From Spirosoma pollinicola (GTDB taxonomy: Bacteria; Bacteroidota; Bacteroidia; Cytophagales; Spirosomataceae), in the NCBI RefSeq assembly GCF_002831565.1, contig NZ_CP025096.1, positions 2,891,027 through 2,955,026 of the forward strand: a stretch of 64,000 nucleotides of DNA, given 5' to 3'. The notes beneath the pieces are model-generated. The model had not been told where the DNA came from. It saw only the letters and a program-made list of their open reading frames with translations, and did not search any database. Each line of letters begins with the position of its first letter. Position 1 is the stretch's first letter. The position numbers were made by a program, and so were the translations under genes. This document shows, piece after piece, positions 43,748-51,673 of this stretch.

Positions 43748-45292
43748 ATGAAAACACTCCTACTATCTGCCCTGACACTAGCGCTGTCGGCAATGACGCC
43801 ACCCGCTAAAGTGGCTCCTAAAGCTGTTACTCTCGCCAAATCGGTTATTCAGGACAAAATTAAAGGTGGCTGGGCGGGTCAGGTCATTGGCTGCACCTTT
43901 GGCGGCCCGACCGAGTTCCGGTTTACGGGCACGATGATTAATGATTATCAGCCCATTCCGTGGTACGATGGCTACATCAAACACACAATGCTCAACAATC
44001 CGGGCCTTTACGATGACCTGTATATGGACTTGACATTTGTGGATGTGTTCGAGAAAAAGGGCATCGACGCACCCGTTTCCGAACATGCCAATGCTTATGC
44101 CAATGCAGATTATATGCTCTGGCACGCCAACCAGGCCGGTCGGTACAATCTGCTGAACGGCATGAAAGCACCCGAATCAGGGCACTGGCTCAACAACCCC
44201 CACGCCGATGATATTGATTTCCAGATTGAAGCCGATTTTTCAGGGCTCATGGCTCCCGGAATGCCAAACACGGCGGTGCAGCTTGGCGACCCCATCGGTC
44301 ATATCATGAACTACGGCGATGGCTGGTATGGTGGGGCGTATGTGGGCGCTATGTATTCGCTGGCGTTCCTGTCGACAGATGTTAATCACATCGTAAAGGA
44401 AGCCCTCAAGACCATTCCGGTGCAGAGCACGTTCTACCAATGCATTTCCGACGTCATTAAATGGCATGACCAGTACCCCAACGACTGGAAACGCAACTGG
44501 TTTGAGATACAACGAAAATGGTCGGATGAAGTGGGCTGCCCTGATGGCGTATTCCGTGCCTTTAACATCGACGCCAAAATAAACTCGGCGTATATTGTTC
44601 TGGGCTTGCTTTATGGCGGGGGCGACTTCACCAAAACAATGGAAATCAGCACCCGCGCCGGACAGGACTCCGACTGTAATCCAGCCTCGGCGGGCGGCAT
44701 TCTGGGCACTATGCTTGGGTACGACAAACTACCGGTTTACTGGAAACAGGGTCTGAAAGAAGCCGAAGATATTGACTTCAAATACACAACTATGTCGCTT
44801 AATGACGTCTATGCAATGGGCATGAAACACGCTCTGCAGGTCGTAGAACGAAACGGCGGCAAAGTGACCGGCGATCAGGTAACCATTGCCCTGCAAACAC
44901 CCAAAGCCGTGCGGCTCGAACAAGCCTTTACGGGTCATCATCCCGTTTTGTCAACCTCGATCAACAAAGACCTGGACACTGACTACAGCGTTGATTTTGA
45001 GGGAATTGGTTTTGTTCTTCGGGGTGAAGCCAAACCCAAAAATCGGAGTTCGTGGGGCTATGAAAGTCCGTTCGCTTTCACGGCTGAAGTTTATGTGGAC
45101 GGCAAGAAAATAGAAACGGCAAAGCTCCCCGTCGATTTTACCCACCGCCGGCATGAATTGTCCTGGAAATACCAACTGCCAAAGGGTAAACACACACTTC
45201 GTATTAAACTCCTGAATCCTGACGCCGAACATGTTGTGCATATGTCGGATTTGCTGGTGTACAGCGACCAGCCGGTAAAATCGAAGCTGTAG
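43748..45292 (+). CDS. Exported ADP-ribosylglycohydrolase-family protein
   Basis: 514 residues. ATG 43748 opens a signal peptide (MKTLLLSALTLALSAMTPPA); the longer frame is read-through of the ribokinase region. The ADP-ribosylglycohydrolase fold (about 35-385) has KGGWAGQVIGCTFGGPTEF, the first metal block DDLYMDLTFVDVFE and the second, RAGQDSDCNPASAGG, which supply acidic Mg ligands. A C-terminal beta-sandwich (about 400-512) resembles carbohydrate-binding modules. It would hydrolyse an N-glycosidic bond of a riboside outside the cytoplasm, and ribokinase next to it could use the ribose. Substrate is inferred only. Confidence 0.88.
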   Translation: MKTLLLSALTLALSAMTPPAKVAPKAVTLAKSVIQDKIKGGWAGQVIGCTFGGPTEFRFTGTMINDYQPIPWYDGYIKHTMLNNPGLYDDLYMDLTFVDVFEKKGIDAPVSEHANAYANADYMLWHANQAGRYNLLNGMKAPESGHWLNNPHADDIDFQIEADFSGLMAPGMPNTAVQLGDPIGHIMNYGDGWYGGAYVGAMYSLAFLSTDVNHIVKEALKTIPVQSTFYQCISDVIKWHDQYPNDWKRNWFEIQRKWSDEVGCPDGVFRAFNIDAKINSAYIVLGLLYGGGDFTKTMEISTRAGQDSDCNPASAGGILGTMLGYDKLPVYWKQGLKEAEDIDFKYTTMSLNDVYAMGMKHALQVVERNGGKVTGDQVTIALQTPKAVRLEQAFTGHHPVLSTSINKDLDTDYSVDFEGIGFVLRGEAKPKNRSSWGYESPFAFTAEVYVDGKKIETAKLPVDFTHRRHELSWKYQLPKGKHTLRIKLLNPDAEHVVHMSDLLVYSDQPVKSKL

Positions 45293-45337
45293 TTTTAGTT
45301 CAAACAATAGACTTTTATGAAAGTAAACAAAACGCGA

Positions 45338-45426
45338 TTTTGTCATCCCGACGGAAGGAGGGATCTTCGGTAAACCGGGAAATTTCATTTCTACCGAAGA
45401 TCCCTCCTTCCGTCGGGATGACAAAA
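45338..45426. repeat. Perfect 35-bp inverted repeat (GATCTTCGG family)
   Basis: The arms start TTTTGTCATCCCGACGGAAG and are exact reverse complements over 35 bp, with a 19-bp loop. The inner GGGATCTTCGGTA core is shared with the repeat at 58561-58683. It lies between co-directional genes. Confidence 0.9.
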
Positions 45427-45512
45427 CTAAACCAACAACAACTTACTCATTATCAAATACTTACTCTAAAATTAGTTATTATTGACGTTAGTTTTAGTTC
45501 CTATCCAGATTC

Positions 45513-46697
45513 ATGCATTTCCGCCTGCTCTTCCTGCTTCTGATTCTGATACGCCCGGCTTTGGCGCAGCGGGTGGTGTTGCCCACGCTGCACAACAATC
45601 CGGCAGGAGAATTGCAGGTTTACCGCGAAAATCTGGCATTACTACGGCAGGAACACCCTACCCACCGCGAGCTTCCTAATCTGAAGTTTTTCCTGTTCGG
45701 TATGGGCGACCGACTAAAACTCATTTATCGGAATGGGCGGTTGCTCAACGCATTGACCGGGAATATTGAAGAACAATGGCAGGTGACGCAGGAAATCATT
45801 GTGCCATCGGCTTATCTGGTCCATCTGGTTCTGGCCGACGGGCAAATCGTGCAGATTCAGGAAGATGAAACAGGCGTGTGGCTGCTACAGCCAAACAAGC
45901 GGCCCAAGTTGATACCGGGTACACGCAGTCGGGTAAACTTACCTCGTTTTGCGGGCAAACGCTTTGGTCCGGTGCTGCGGGTGCTGCACCAGGAAATACT
46001 GATCAACGTTATCCATGGTCGCCCTGTCCCGAACTTCCTGGTATATCAAAAACCTCGTTATCGTGATGCGGCTTCGATGGCGATGGTATTACGTCAGACA
46101 AATAACCTGATGCTTATTCATGATTGGATTATGGCTATTCATGATCCTTTCGACCGAAACAATAACGATATCCTCGACGCTGATAACCCCGGCGAAGTAC
46201 TGTTTCTGGTGTCATTAGTGTCAGACAAGACGCATCCGGTTGTACAGATGGTGCTGAATTCAATCAGGCAATTTGAGAAAGATAATTACATCGCTGGAAA
46301 ATCTGACAATACCGAACACCCTGTTTATCAGACAAAGTGGTTTAAGTACGGCCTCAAATCGCTCAACCTGCCCGATCGCTACAGTATTCCAAAACAGTAT
46401 GATAGTTACTCGTCGCTGGTGTGGTGGGCATACACCCATGACCATGTAGAAGGCAAAAAATTCAGCGAAGATTCGGGCCTCAACTATCCATATTTAAGTT
46501 GGGCAGAAGATCATTTTTATGCCGGAAACAGAGGGTTTATTGGTACTCTTGACTATCCCTTAAGTTGGGAACAACACGCCGACAATGCCCATTACCCCGG
46601 CCTTACGGTGCTCGACAAAGACCTCGTCAAGCAAAAGTTAGCCTTTCCGCAGGCCTGGCACGCAGCCGAAATGTTTTTGCTGCTCGAAAAGCAATGA
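45513..46697 (+). CDS. Secreted protein of unknown function
   Basis: 394 residues with a signal peptide (MHFRLLFLLLILIRPALAQ). No known family recognised. The N-terminal part (about 20-165) is beta-rich, with KLIYRNGRLLNALTG and VIHGRPVPNFLVYQK. The C-terminal part is rich in Trp, His and Tyr (SSLVWWAYTHDHVEGK, SWAEDHFYAGNRGF, SWEQHADNAHYPG). A DPFDRNNNDILDADNPGE segment resembles a calcium-binding loop. The His/Asp/Trp pattern could fit an enzyme. It follows the ADP-ribosylglycohydrolase gene but is separated from it by a palindrome. Confidence 0.75.
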   Translation: MHFRLLFLLLILIRPALAQRVVLPTLHNNPAGELQVYRENLALLRQEHPTHRELPNLKFFLFGMGDRLKLIYRNGRLLNALTGNIEEQWQVTQEIIVPSAYLVHLVLADGQIVQIQEDETGVWLLQPNKRPKLIPGTRSRVNLPRFAGKRFGPVLRVLHQEILINVIHGRPVPNFLVYQKPRYRDAASMAMVLRQTNNLMLIHDWIMAIHDPFDRNNNDILDADNPGEVLFLVSLVSDKTHPVVQMVLNSIRQFEKDNYIAGKSDNTEHPVYQTKWFKYGLKSLNLPDRYSIPKQYDSYSSLVWWAYTHDHVEGKKFSEDSGLNYPYLSWAEDHFYAGNRGFIGTLDYPLSWEQHADNAHYPGLTVLDKDLVKQKLAFPQAWHAAEMFLLLEKQ

Positions 46698-46719
46698 CTG
46701 GATTTACTAGTACTACTGC

Positions 46720-46790
46720 GAGGATTCTAATTGACGTTATATAGGCCATAACGTCAAGATATGGCCTATATAACGTCAATTAGAATCCTC
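46720..46790. repeat. Perfect 30-bp inverted repeat
   Basis: Arms 46720-46749 and 46761-46790 are exact reverse complements with an 11-bp loop, beginning GAGGATTCTAATTGACGTTA. It is located between convergent stops at 46697 and 46796. Confidence 0.92.
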
Positions 46791-46795
46791 ATCTA

Positions 46796-47452
46796 TTAGT
46801 GCGTACCGCCAATGGTAATACCCGCCTTCAGGCTCAGGTAACTGTTATCAGCTTTCAAGGTAAGCCCTGTTGCTGCGTTTTTAACACTGGTGTTGCTAAC
46901 CAGATTATAAGCTGCTTCCAGATGGAGTATCTTATATTTTACCCCTACTCGGCCCAGCCCCCCAACGGCGAATGTCGTTGGCAATGGATAGGTAACGGAT
47001 GGGTTCCCTGACGACTGAAAGGTTTGTGAACTGGCATCGGCATAGTAAAGTCCAGCCCCAAGGCCAACAAACGGTTTGAGACCAGTACTTGTACTAATCA
47101 CATAATTTGCCGTTACCGCCCCCGACATAATAGACTTAGCCTTGCTTGCATAATAAATATCGTTTTTCAGAGCTTCAGACCGCTGGATGAACGCCTGTTC
47201 AAAACGCAGGCCAACTTCCAGATTTTTAGATAGTTCAAACTGGGGTTCAATGCTGTAGACAACGCCAGCTTTAGCAAAACCATTTTCTCCCGTATTGAGC
47301 GGTGACGCATAGCCACCGGCGAGTGTCATTTTAAATAAGGGCTTGTTTGATTTGGTTGATTTTGCCGGTTTCGTCGGTGTGGCAGGTGCAGCGGTTTGGG
47401 CATTGGCTACAACAGAGACCATTACCAGCATGATAACGAATAACTTACGCAT
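46796..47452 (-). CDS. Outer-membrane beta-barrel protein
   Basis: 218 residues with a signal peptide (MRKLFVIMLVMVSVVANAQ) and a Lys/Thr/Pro-rich linker. It continues as an eight-strand-type barrel with FKMTLAGGYASPL, FELSKNLEVGLRFEQAF, KPFVGLGAGLYYADAS and GGLGRVGVKYKILHLEAAYN, ending in alternating strands. This matches the common OmpX-like PorT/outer-membrane protein group of Bacteroidota. Role unknown. The downstream palindrome supplies the likely terminator. Confidence 0.85.
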   Translation of the reverse strand: MRKLFVIMLVMVSVVANAQTAAPATPTKPAKSTKSNKPLFKMTLAGGYASPLNTGENGFAKAGVVYSIEPQFELSKNLEVGLRFEQAFIQRSEALKNDIYYASKAKSIMSGAVTANYVISTSTGLKPFVGLGAGLYYADASSQTFQSSGNPSVTYPLPTTFAVGGLGRVGVKYKILHLEAAYNLVSNTSVKNAATGLTLKADNSYLSLKAGITIGGTH

Positions 47453-47715
47453 AAGAAATTAATAATTGTGTACTTGATGATTAACCGATTTTACTGAAGT
47501 TAGCCTTCGTTCGGCAAAGATGATCATTTTACAAATCAACCTATCCAACCAACCAAAAAACGGCAAACCCCAGTCTATCCTTATACAAGTAATGACCCGC
47601 TTCCGTTGCAGATGGTTGTTATTCATCCAGTAAAATTATACCTGTTTCAGTGATCCAGGCGTGTGTAGTTGATTCGTATCTGTCAATCCGATCGCATCAC
47701 CCTGCCGTTTTTACA

Positions 47716-48708
47716 TTATTTGGCGTAGATAATGAGCGCCAGACCCAGCACATAGCATAGGCCCATAAGAGTCAAATACCGGTTAGATGTTGCAGGGGCC
47801 CCTTTAAACTCATGCCAGATAAACACCCCCCACAAAACGGCGATAATTGTAGCTCCCTGCCCCAGTCCATAACTAATTGCATAGCCAGCTTCCCCCGACG
47901 CCAGTAAACTCGAAGCCATGCCCAGGCACCAGACCATGCCCCCCAGCATACCAATCCGGTGATTCCGGCGGCTCACATCGCTGTAATCAATCTCCCCATC
48001 GGCAGGTTTACTGGCATACCGGCGTAAAATCGGCAGAAACACCGGTGTACTAACAACTACACCAAGAGCAAACAGCACCAGCGCCGTATAGGGTGTAAGT
48101 AGACCCGGTCCGGGATTGGCGAAATCAGGAGCCATAGCTCTGGCTACGAAATAGAAAAAGAAACTCATTAAAAAGCCACCCACCAGCGAGATGATGAGCC
48201 CCTGAGTACTAACAGATCCATCAGTTGTTGCTTTGGCGCGATAGGCCAATGCGCTGAACACAATAGCCAGAAAAATAGAAAACACACCGCCCGATAGTAA
48301 GCTAATATTACCAACCGGCGACAGAATGTAGTTTACCACAACACCCAAAATCAATGCCAGCCCAATACCTACCGGCATGGCTACCGAGAGCCCCGCCAGT
48401 TCAATGCCAATCACAATCAGCACATTGGCTATGTTAAACACAAACCCACCCACCAAAGCAAAGAGGATGCTTTGTGTATCGCCCTGTTTAATATCGGTTA
48501 GAAAAGATCGCCCGGAAGTGCCAAAGCTCCCTAGTGTAAAGGCCAGTAACAAACTCAGAATCAGTATGCCATATGTATAATCTCGATAAAAGATGGTTGT
48601 TGGAACAGACTGCGTGGCTAATTTTTGCGTATTGGCCCAGGAGCCCCAGCAAAGCATGGTCAGGAAGCAGACGACAACCGCCAACGGGTAGTGAGAAATA
48701 ATAAACAT
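47716..48708 (-). CDS. GRP-family sugar uptake transporter
   Basis: 330 residues with about ten membrane helices. The N-terminus CFLTMLCWGSWANTQKL and the repeated helices with GGFVFNIANVLIV and GLSVAMPVGIGLALILG match the glucose/ribose transporter (GRP, RhaT-like) part of the drug/metabolite superfamily. Such proteins often move ribose or rhamnose into Bacteroidota cells. The ribokinase and ADP-ribosylglycohydrolase genes 3-5 kb away would fit ribose, but they are on the opposite strand and this is only inference. Separate from the upstream small DMT gene. Confidence 0.85.
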   Translation of the reverse strand: MFIISHYPLAVVVCFLTMLCWGSWANTQKLATQSVPTTIFYRDYTYGILILSLLLAFTLGSFGTSGRSFLTDIKQGDTQSILFALVGGFVFNIANVLIVIGIELAGLSVAMPVGIGLALILGVVVNYILSPVGNISLLSGGVFSIFLAIVFSALAYRAKATTDGSVSTQGLIISLVGGFLMSFFFYFVARAMAPDFANPGPGLLTPYTALVLFALGVVVSTPVFLPILRRYASKPADGEIDYSDVSRRNHRIGMLGGMVWCLGMASSLLASGEAGYAISYGLGQGATIIAVLWGVFIWHEFKGAPATSNRYLTLMGLCYVLGLALIIYAK

Positions 48709-48828
48709 ATTCGACTGAGCTTGTTTAGGTTAGGTTTATCAGGCAATCTACAAAATGCATTACTCACGACAAAGCCCGTTCTGTTTATAAAAGTTGAGTA
48801 GACGGTAAGGCTACGCCTTGTAGTTGGC

Positions 48829-48836
48829 TACCTTTG
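48829..48836 (+). promoter_or_regulatory. -7 box (TACCTTTG)
   Basis: TAnnTTTG match, 5 bp before ATG 48842, giving an almost leaderless message. Confidence 0.45.
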
Positions 48837-48841
48837 CAGGC

Positions 48842-49285
48842 ATGAATTACATCTACATCCTCTTTGCTTTTCTGGTTGGTCTGGCTATTACTGTTCAGGC
48901 AGGTGTTAATGCTAATCTGCGGCAAGCGATGGCCAGCCCTATTCTGGCAGCCGCTATTTCGTTTGGTTCCGGCTTCATCGCCTTGCTTGTCCTGTTCTTT
49001 GCCTCCGGCTCATCAACTCCTTCGCTGGAAGCCATCAAACAGGTAAGCTGGTGGAAATGGATGGGTGGGGTTATGGGCGCAGTGTATATGATAACCGTCA
49101 TTGTTAGTGTGCCAAAGATCGGTACCGCTAATCTAGTAAGCCTGAGCGTGGCGGGCCAATTGGTAGCCGCCATTATCCTCGACCATTATGGATTGCTGGG
49201 TTTCGCTATCCATCCGGCCAACGGCTGGCGTATGCTGGGTGTCATGCTGATTGTAACGGGCGTTTTGCTGGTGGTGAAAAACTAA
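48842..49285 (+). CDS. DMT-family transporter, YdcZ (DUF606) type
   Basis: 147 residues with five hydrophobic segments. The start at ATG 48842 fits the TACCTTTG box. The family marks are ITVQAGVNANLRQAMASP, FGSGFIALLVLF, GGVMGAVYMITVI and GLLGFAIHPANGWRMLGV. Small DMT proteins of this group are usually half-size and work as dimers. Substrate unknown. It lies divergent from the GRP sugar transporter. A short palindrome separates it from the downstream nuclease-like gene. Confidence 0.88.
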   Translation: MNYIYILFAFLVGLAITVQAGVNANLRQAMASPILAAAISFGSGFIALLVLFFASGSSTPSLEAIKQVSWWKWMGGVMGAVYMITVIVSVPKIGTANLVSLSVAGQLVAAIILDHYGLLGFAIHPANGWRMLGVMLIVTGVLLVVKN

Positions 49286-49297
49286 GTGTATGGTTTT

Positions 49298-49350
49298 CGG
49301 TTTACAGTTTTCGGACTGTCGGCCAACCGTAACCCGAAAACTGTAAACCG
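49298..49350. repeat. 17-bp inverted repeat touching a start codon
   Basis: Perfect arms CGGTTTACAGTTTTCGG (49298-49314) and the complement at 49334-49350. The right arm ends exactly before ATG 49351. Confidence 0.82.
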
Positions 49351-49974
49351 ATGATCAATTACCGCTTCTACCCTTCGCTCCTCAACGTGTTTGCGCGCTA
49401 CCTGCGTGGCGGAAACCTCTCGGCACAGGAACTGATTGACTCCATCAACCGCGTACCAACACCCGGCACAGCCGCCCAGGAGCGTGGCGTTTCGTTTGAA
49501 GAGGCTGTTGTGAAAGGCACCAATGAGGAACGCTTCGACCCGGAGCTTATTAAAAAAGTTCGGAAGCTCCTCCCCCGGCCCATTGTCGATACGCAGGTCT
49601 ATTGCCAATGGGAAATTGACGATGTGCTGTTTTACGGTTATGTCGATCTGATTGGTAAATTCAAAGCTGTCGATTTAAAGACGACGGCTTCCTACCAGCC
49701 AAACCGCTTTCTGCACAACCACCAGAATTTATACCTGCATGCCCTCAAGCGTAAAGGCATCAAACTCATGGAATACGTCATTGCCGAATTTCAGCCGGGT
49801 GGGCAAGCCGAAGTACATGTGGAAAGTTACTCCCTCACACACCCCATTGACAAACAGCTGGAAGAAATTCGCCTGCTCAAAGCATTTCTGGAAGAACACC
49901 GGCCACTAATTACCGACCCCAAAATATTTGTGACACCCGGCGAAGATGCCGACGCAAGACGAAAGTCAAGGTAA
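49351..49974 (+). CDS. PD-(D/E)XK nuclease-like protein
   Basis: 207 residues of the RecB/Cas4-like PD-(D/E)XK type. The catalytic pattern is visible: Glu50/51, Asp99 in FYGYVDLIG, Asp108 and Lys110 in KAVDLKTTASY, and Gln125 with Tyr128 in NHQNLYLHAL. No iron-sulfur Cys cluster, helicase or Cas gene is nearby, so it is a free-standing domain. Role unknown; it may serve DNA repair or defence. Its ATG directly follows the inverted repeat at 49298-49350, which could hinder ribosome access. Confidence 0.85.
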   Translation: MINYRFYPSLLNVFARYLRGGNLSAQELIDSINRVPTPGTAAQERGVSFEEAVVKGTNEERFDPELIKKVRKLLPRPIVDTQVYCQWEIDDVLFYGYVDLIGKFKAVDLKTTASYQPNRFLHNHQNLYLHALKRKGIKLMEYVIAEFQPGGQAEVHVESYSLTHPIDKQLEEIRLLKAFLEEHRPLITDPKIFVTPGEDADARRKSR

Positions 49975-50034
49975 ACCTATACAGTTTCTAAAGGGCTTCC
50001 TTACAAAAACTGGACTCCCCAATTGATGACTAAA

Positions 50035-50140
50035 ATTGGAACACAGATAATACAGATTGAACGGATTTTCACTGCATCAACGGTCAGTCATGAGTTTTAT
50101 CCGTAAAAATCCGTTCAATCTGTATTATCTGTGTTCCAAT
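50035..50140. repeat. Perfect 35-bp inverted repeat
   Basis: Arms 50035-50069 and 50106-50140 are exact, beginning ATTGGAACACAGATAATACA, with a 36-bp loop. They are built of CAGAT-like words. It lies between co-directional + strand genes. Confidence 0.9.
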
Positions 50141-50211
50141 TGCTTTGCAAGAATGCCGTATACGGTTTCTAAAAGCCGCCACAGCGTCCCGGCTTGTAGT
50201 TCGTTTCGCCG

Positions 50212-50219
50212 TACCTTCG
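50212..50219 (+). promoter_or_regulatory. -7-like box (TACCTTCG)
   Basis: Near-match to TAnnTTTG (one mismatch), 4 bp before ATG 50224 of the MFS gene. Confidence 0.35.
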
Positions 50220-50223
50220 CGCT

Positions 50224-51489
50224 ATGCTTCAGCGCACTTTCCATCTCTATCAACGTGCTTACAAAGGCCTGTCGCCTTCCGTGTGGCTATTGGCGGGGGT
50301 AATGCTCATCAACCGATGCGGCACGATGGTGTTGCCGTTCATGACGCTCTACCTGACGCAGCACTTGCATTACTCCGTTCAGGACACGGGTATTGTGATG
50401 GCTATTTATGGCCTCGGTGCGTTTGTCGGAACGTTTTTAGGGGGCCGTCTCACCGACCGGTTTGGCTTTTACTATGTCCAGTTGTTCAGCCTGTTGTTTG
50501 GCGGCATGGCTTTGATAGGCTTGCAATTCGTCACTCATTTTTATGCGCTTTGCGGAAGTGTATTTGTTTTTACGCTCTTCGGCGATGCGTTCCGCCCGGC
50601 GAATCAGGCCGCTATTGCCCATTATTCAGAAACCGAAACCCGCACCCGCGCTTTCTCCCTGAACCGGTTAGCCATAAACCTGGGCTGGTCGGTGGGAGGT
50701 GGACTGGGAGGCTTGATAGCCGGCATAAGTTATAATCTCCTTTTCTGGACGGATGGCCTGACGTGCCTGGCAGCGAGTGTAGTATTATGGCTGTTTTTAC
50801 CGGTTCCAGCCCGTCAATCAGTTTCTGAGGCAAGCCCAACAGACGATCAGCCAGTTGTTTTAACGAAAGCTCTATCACCTTATCGCGACAAGTGGTTTAT
50901 TGCTTTCGTCATCTGTTCCTGTCTTTACCTGATGGCTTTCATGCAGTTATTCTCCATTGTGCCTTTGTTTTTTAAGGAGGTCATGCAGATGGACGTAGGC
51001 ACCATTGGGTTACTAACGTCACTCAATGGAATGATAATTGTTCTTATTGAAATGACGCTGGTTTATAACCTGGAACGGCAGAACTGGTCCAAGATAAACC
51101 TGATTGTAGTGGGTGTTATCCTGACGAGTGTCTCTTACGTCACATTAGCCTTAACCAACTGGATTCCCGTTTCTTACATGGCCATTGCGCTGGTATTTAT
51201 ACTTGTAGGAACGTTCAGTGAGATGCTGGCGATTCCCTTTATTCAGTCGTTTACGGTCGAGCGAGCGAGTCCCGCCACACGGGGGCAGTATCTGGCGCTG
51301 GCATCCATGAGCGGGGCACTGGCACAGACCTTGTCGCCGGCAATTGGGTCGCAAATCGTTGCCCACTTTGGTTTCTCAATACACTGGCTGGTTATTGCCG
51401 GCATCAGCCTGCTATCGGCCGGTGGGTTTTGGTGGTTGGGAAAAACGGCACTCAGCAGGCAGTTTTCAGAGATAGATCCAGTTGTCTAA
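50224..51489 (+). CDS. MFS transporter
   Basis: 421-residue inner-membrane protein with about twelve helices. The motif-A loop is GGRLTDRFGFYYVQ between helices 2 and 3. The central loop (about 190-215, with QSVSEASPTDDQPVV) separates the two six-helix halves. Style resembles the drug/peptide efflux MFS group with TMTLYLTQHLHYSV near the start. Substrate unknown. It is followed by a large octamer-rich inverted repeat and then argH on the same strand. Confidence 0.9.
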   Translation: MLQRTFHLYQRAYKGLSPSVWLLAGVMLINRCGTMVLPFMTLYLTQHLHYSVQDTGIVMAIYGLGAFVGTFLGGRLTDRFGFYYVQLFSLLFGGMALIGLQFVTHFYALCGSVFVFTLFGDAFRPANQAAIAHYSETETRTRAFSLNRLAINLGWSVGGGLGGLIAGISYNLLFWTDGLTCLAASVVLWLFLPVPARQSVSEASPTDDQPVVLTKALSPYRDKWFIAFVICSCLYLMAFMQLFSIVPLFFKEVMQMDVGTIGLLTSLNGMIIVLIEMTLVYNLERQNWSKINLIVVGVILTSVSYVTLALTNWIPVSYMAIALVFILVGTFSEMLAIPFIQSFTVERASPATRGQYLALASMSGALAQTLSPAIGSQIVAHFGFSIHWLVIAGISLLSAGGFWWLGKTALSRQFSEIDPVV

Positions 51490-51530
51490 GAAATTGTCTC
51501 CCCAACTTTCTTTACGACCTTTGCAAAAAA

Positions 51531-51660
51531 CGAAAGAGTGAAAGAGCGAAAGAGTGAAAGAGCGGAAGAGTGAGAAAGCGAAGGAGTGATCAAGCCAGTC
51601 CACTCTTTCGTCCTTTCGCTCTTTCGCTCTTTCACTCTTTCACTCTTTCGCTCTTTCACT
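51531..51660. repeat. Octamer-rich inverted repeat upstream of argH
   Basis: About 60-bp imperfect arms, each a tandem run of the octamers GAAAGAGT and GAAAGAGC (complement on the right side), with a loop around 51590-51600. It spans from 41 bp after the MFS stop to 13 bp before the argH TTG start. Confidence 0.88.
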
Positions 51661-51673
51661 AACTCATTGTCTC

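Noticed and set aside
51531-51660. Possible CRISPR or tandem-repeat array
   Set aside because: The octamers form two mirrored arms without spacers of constant length; this is an inverted repeat, not a CRISPR array.
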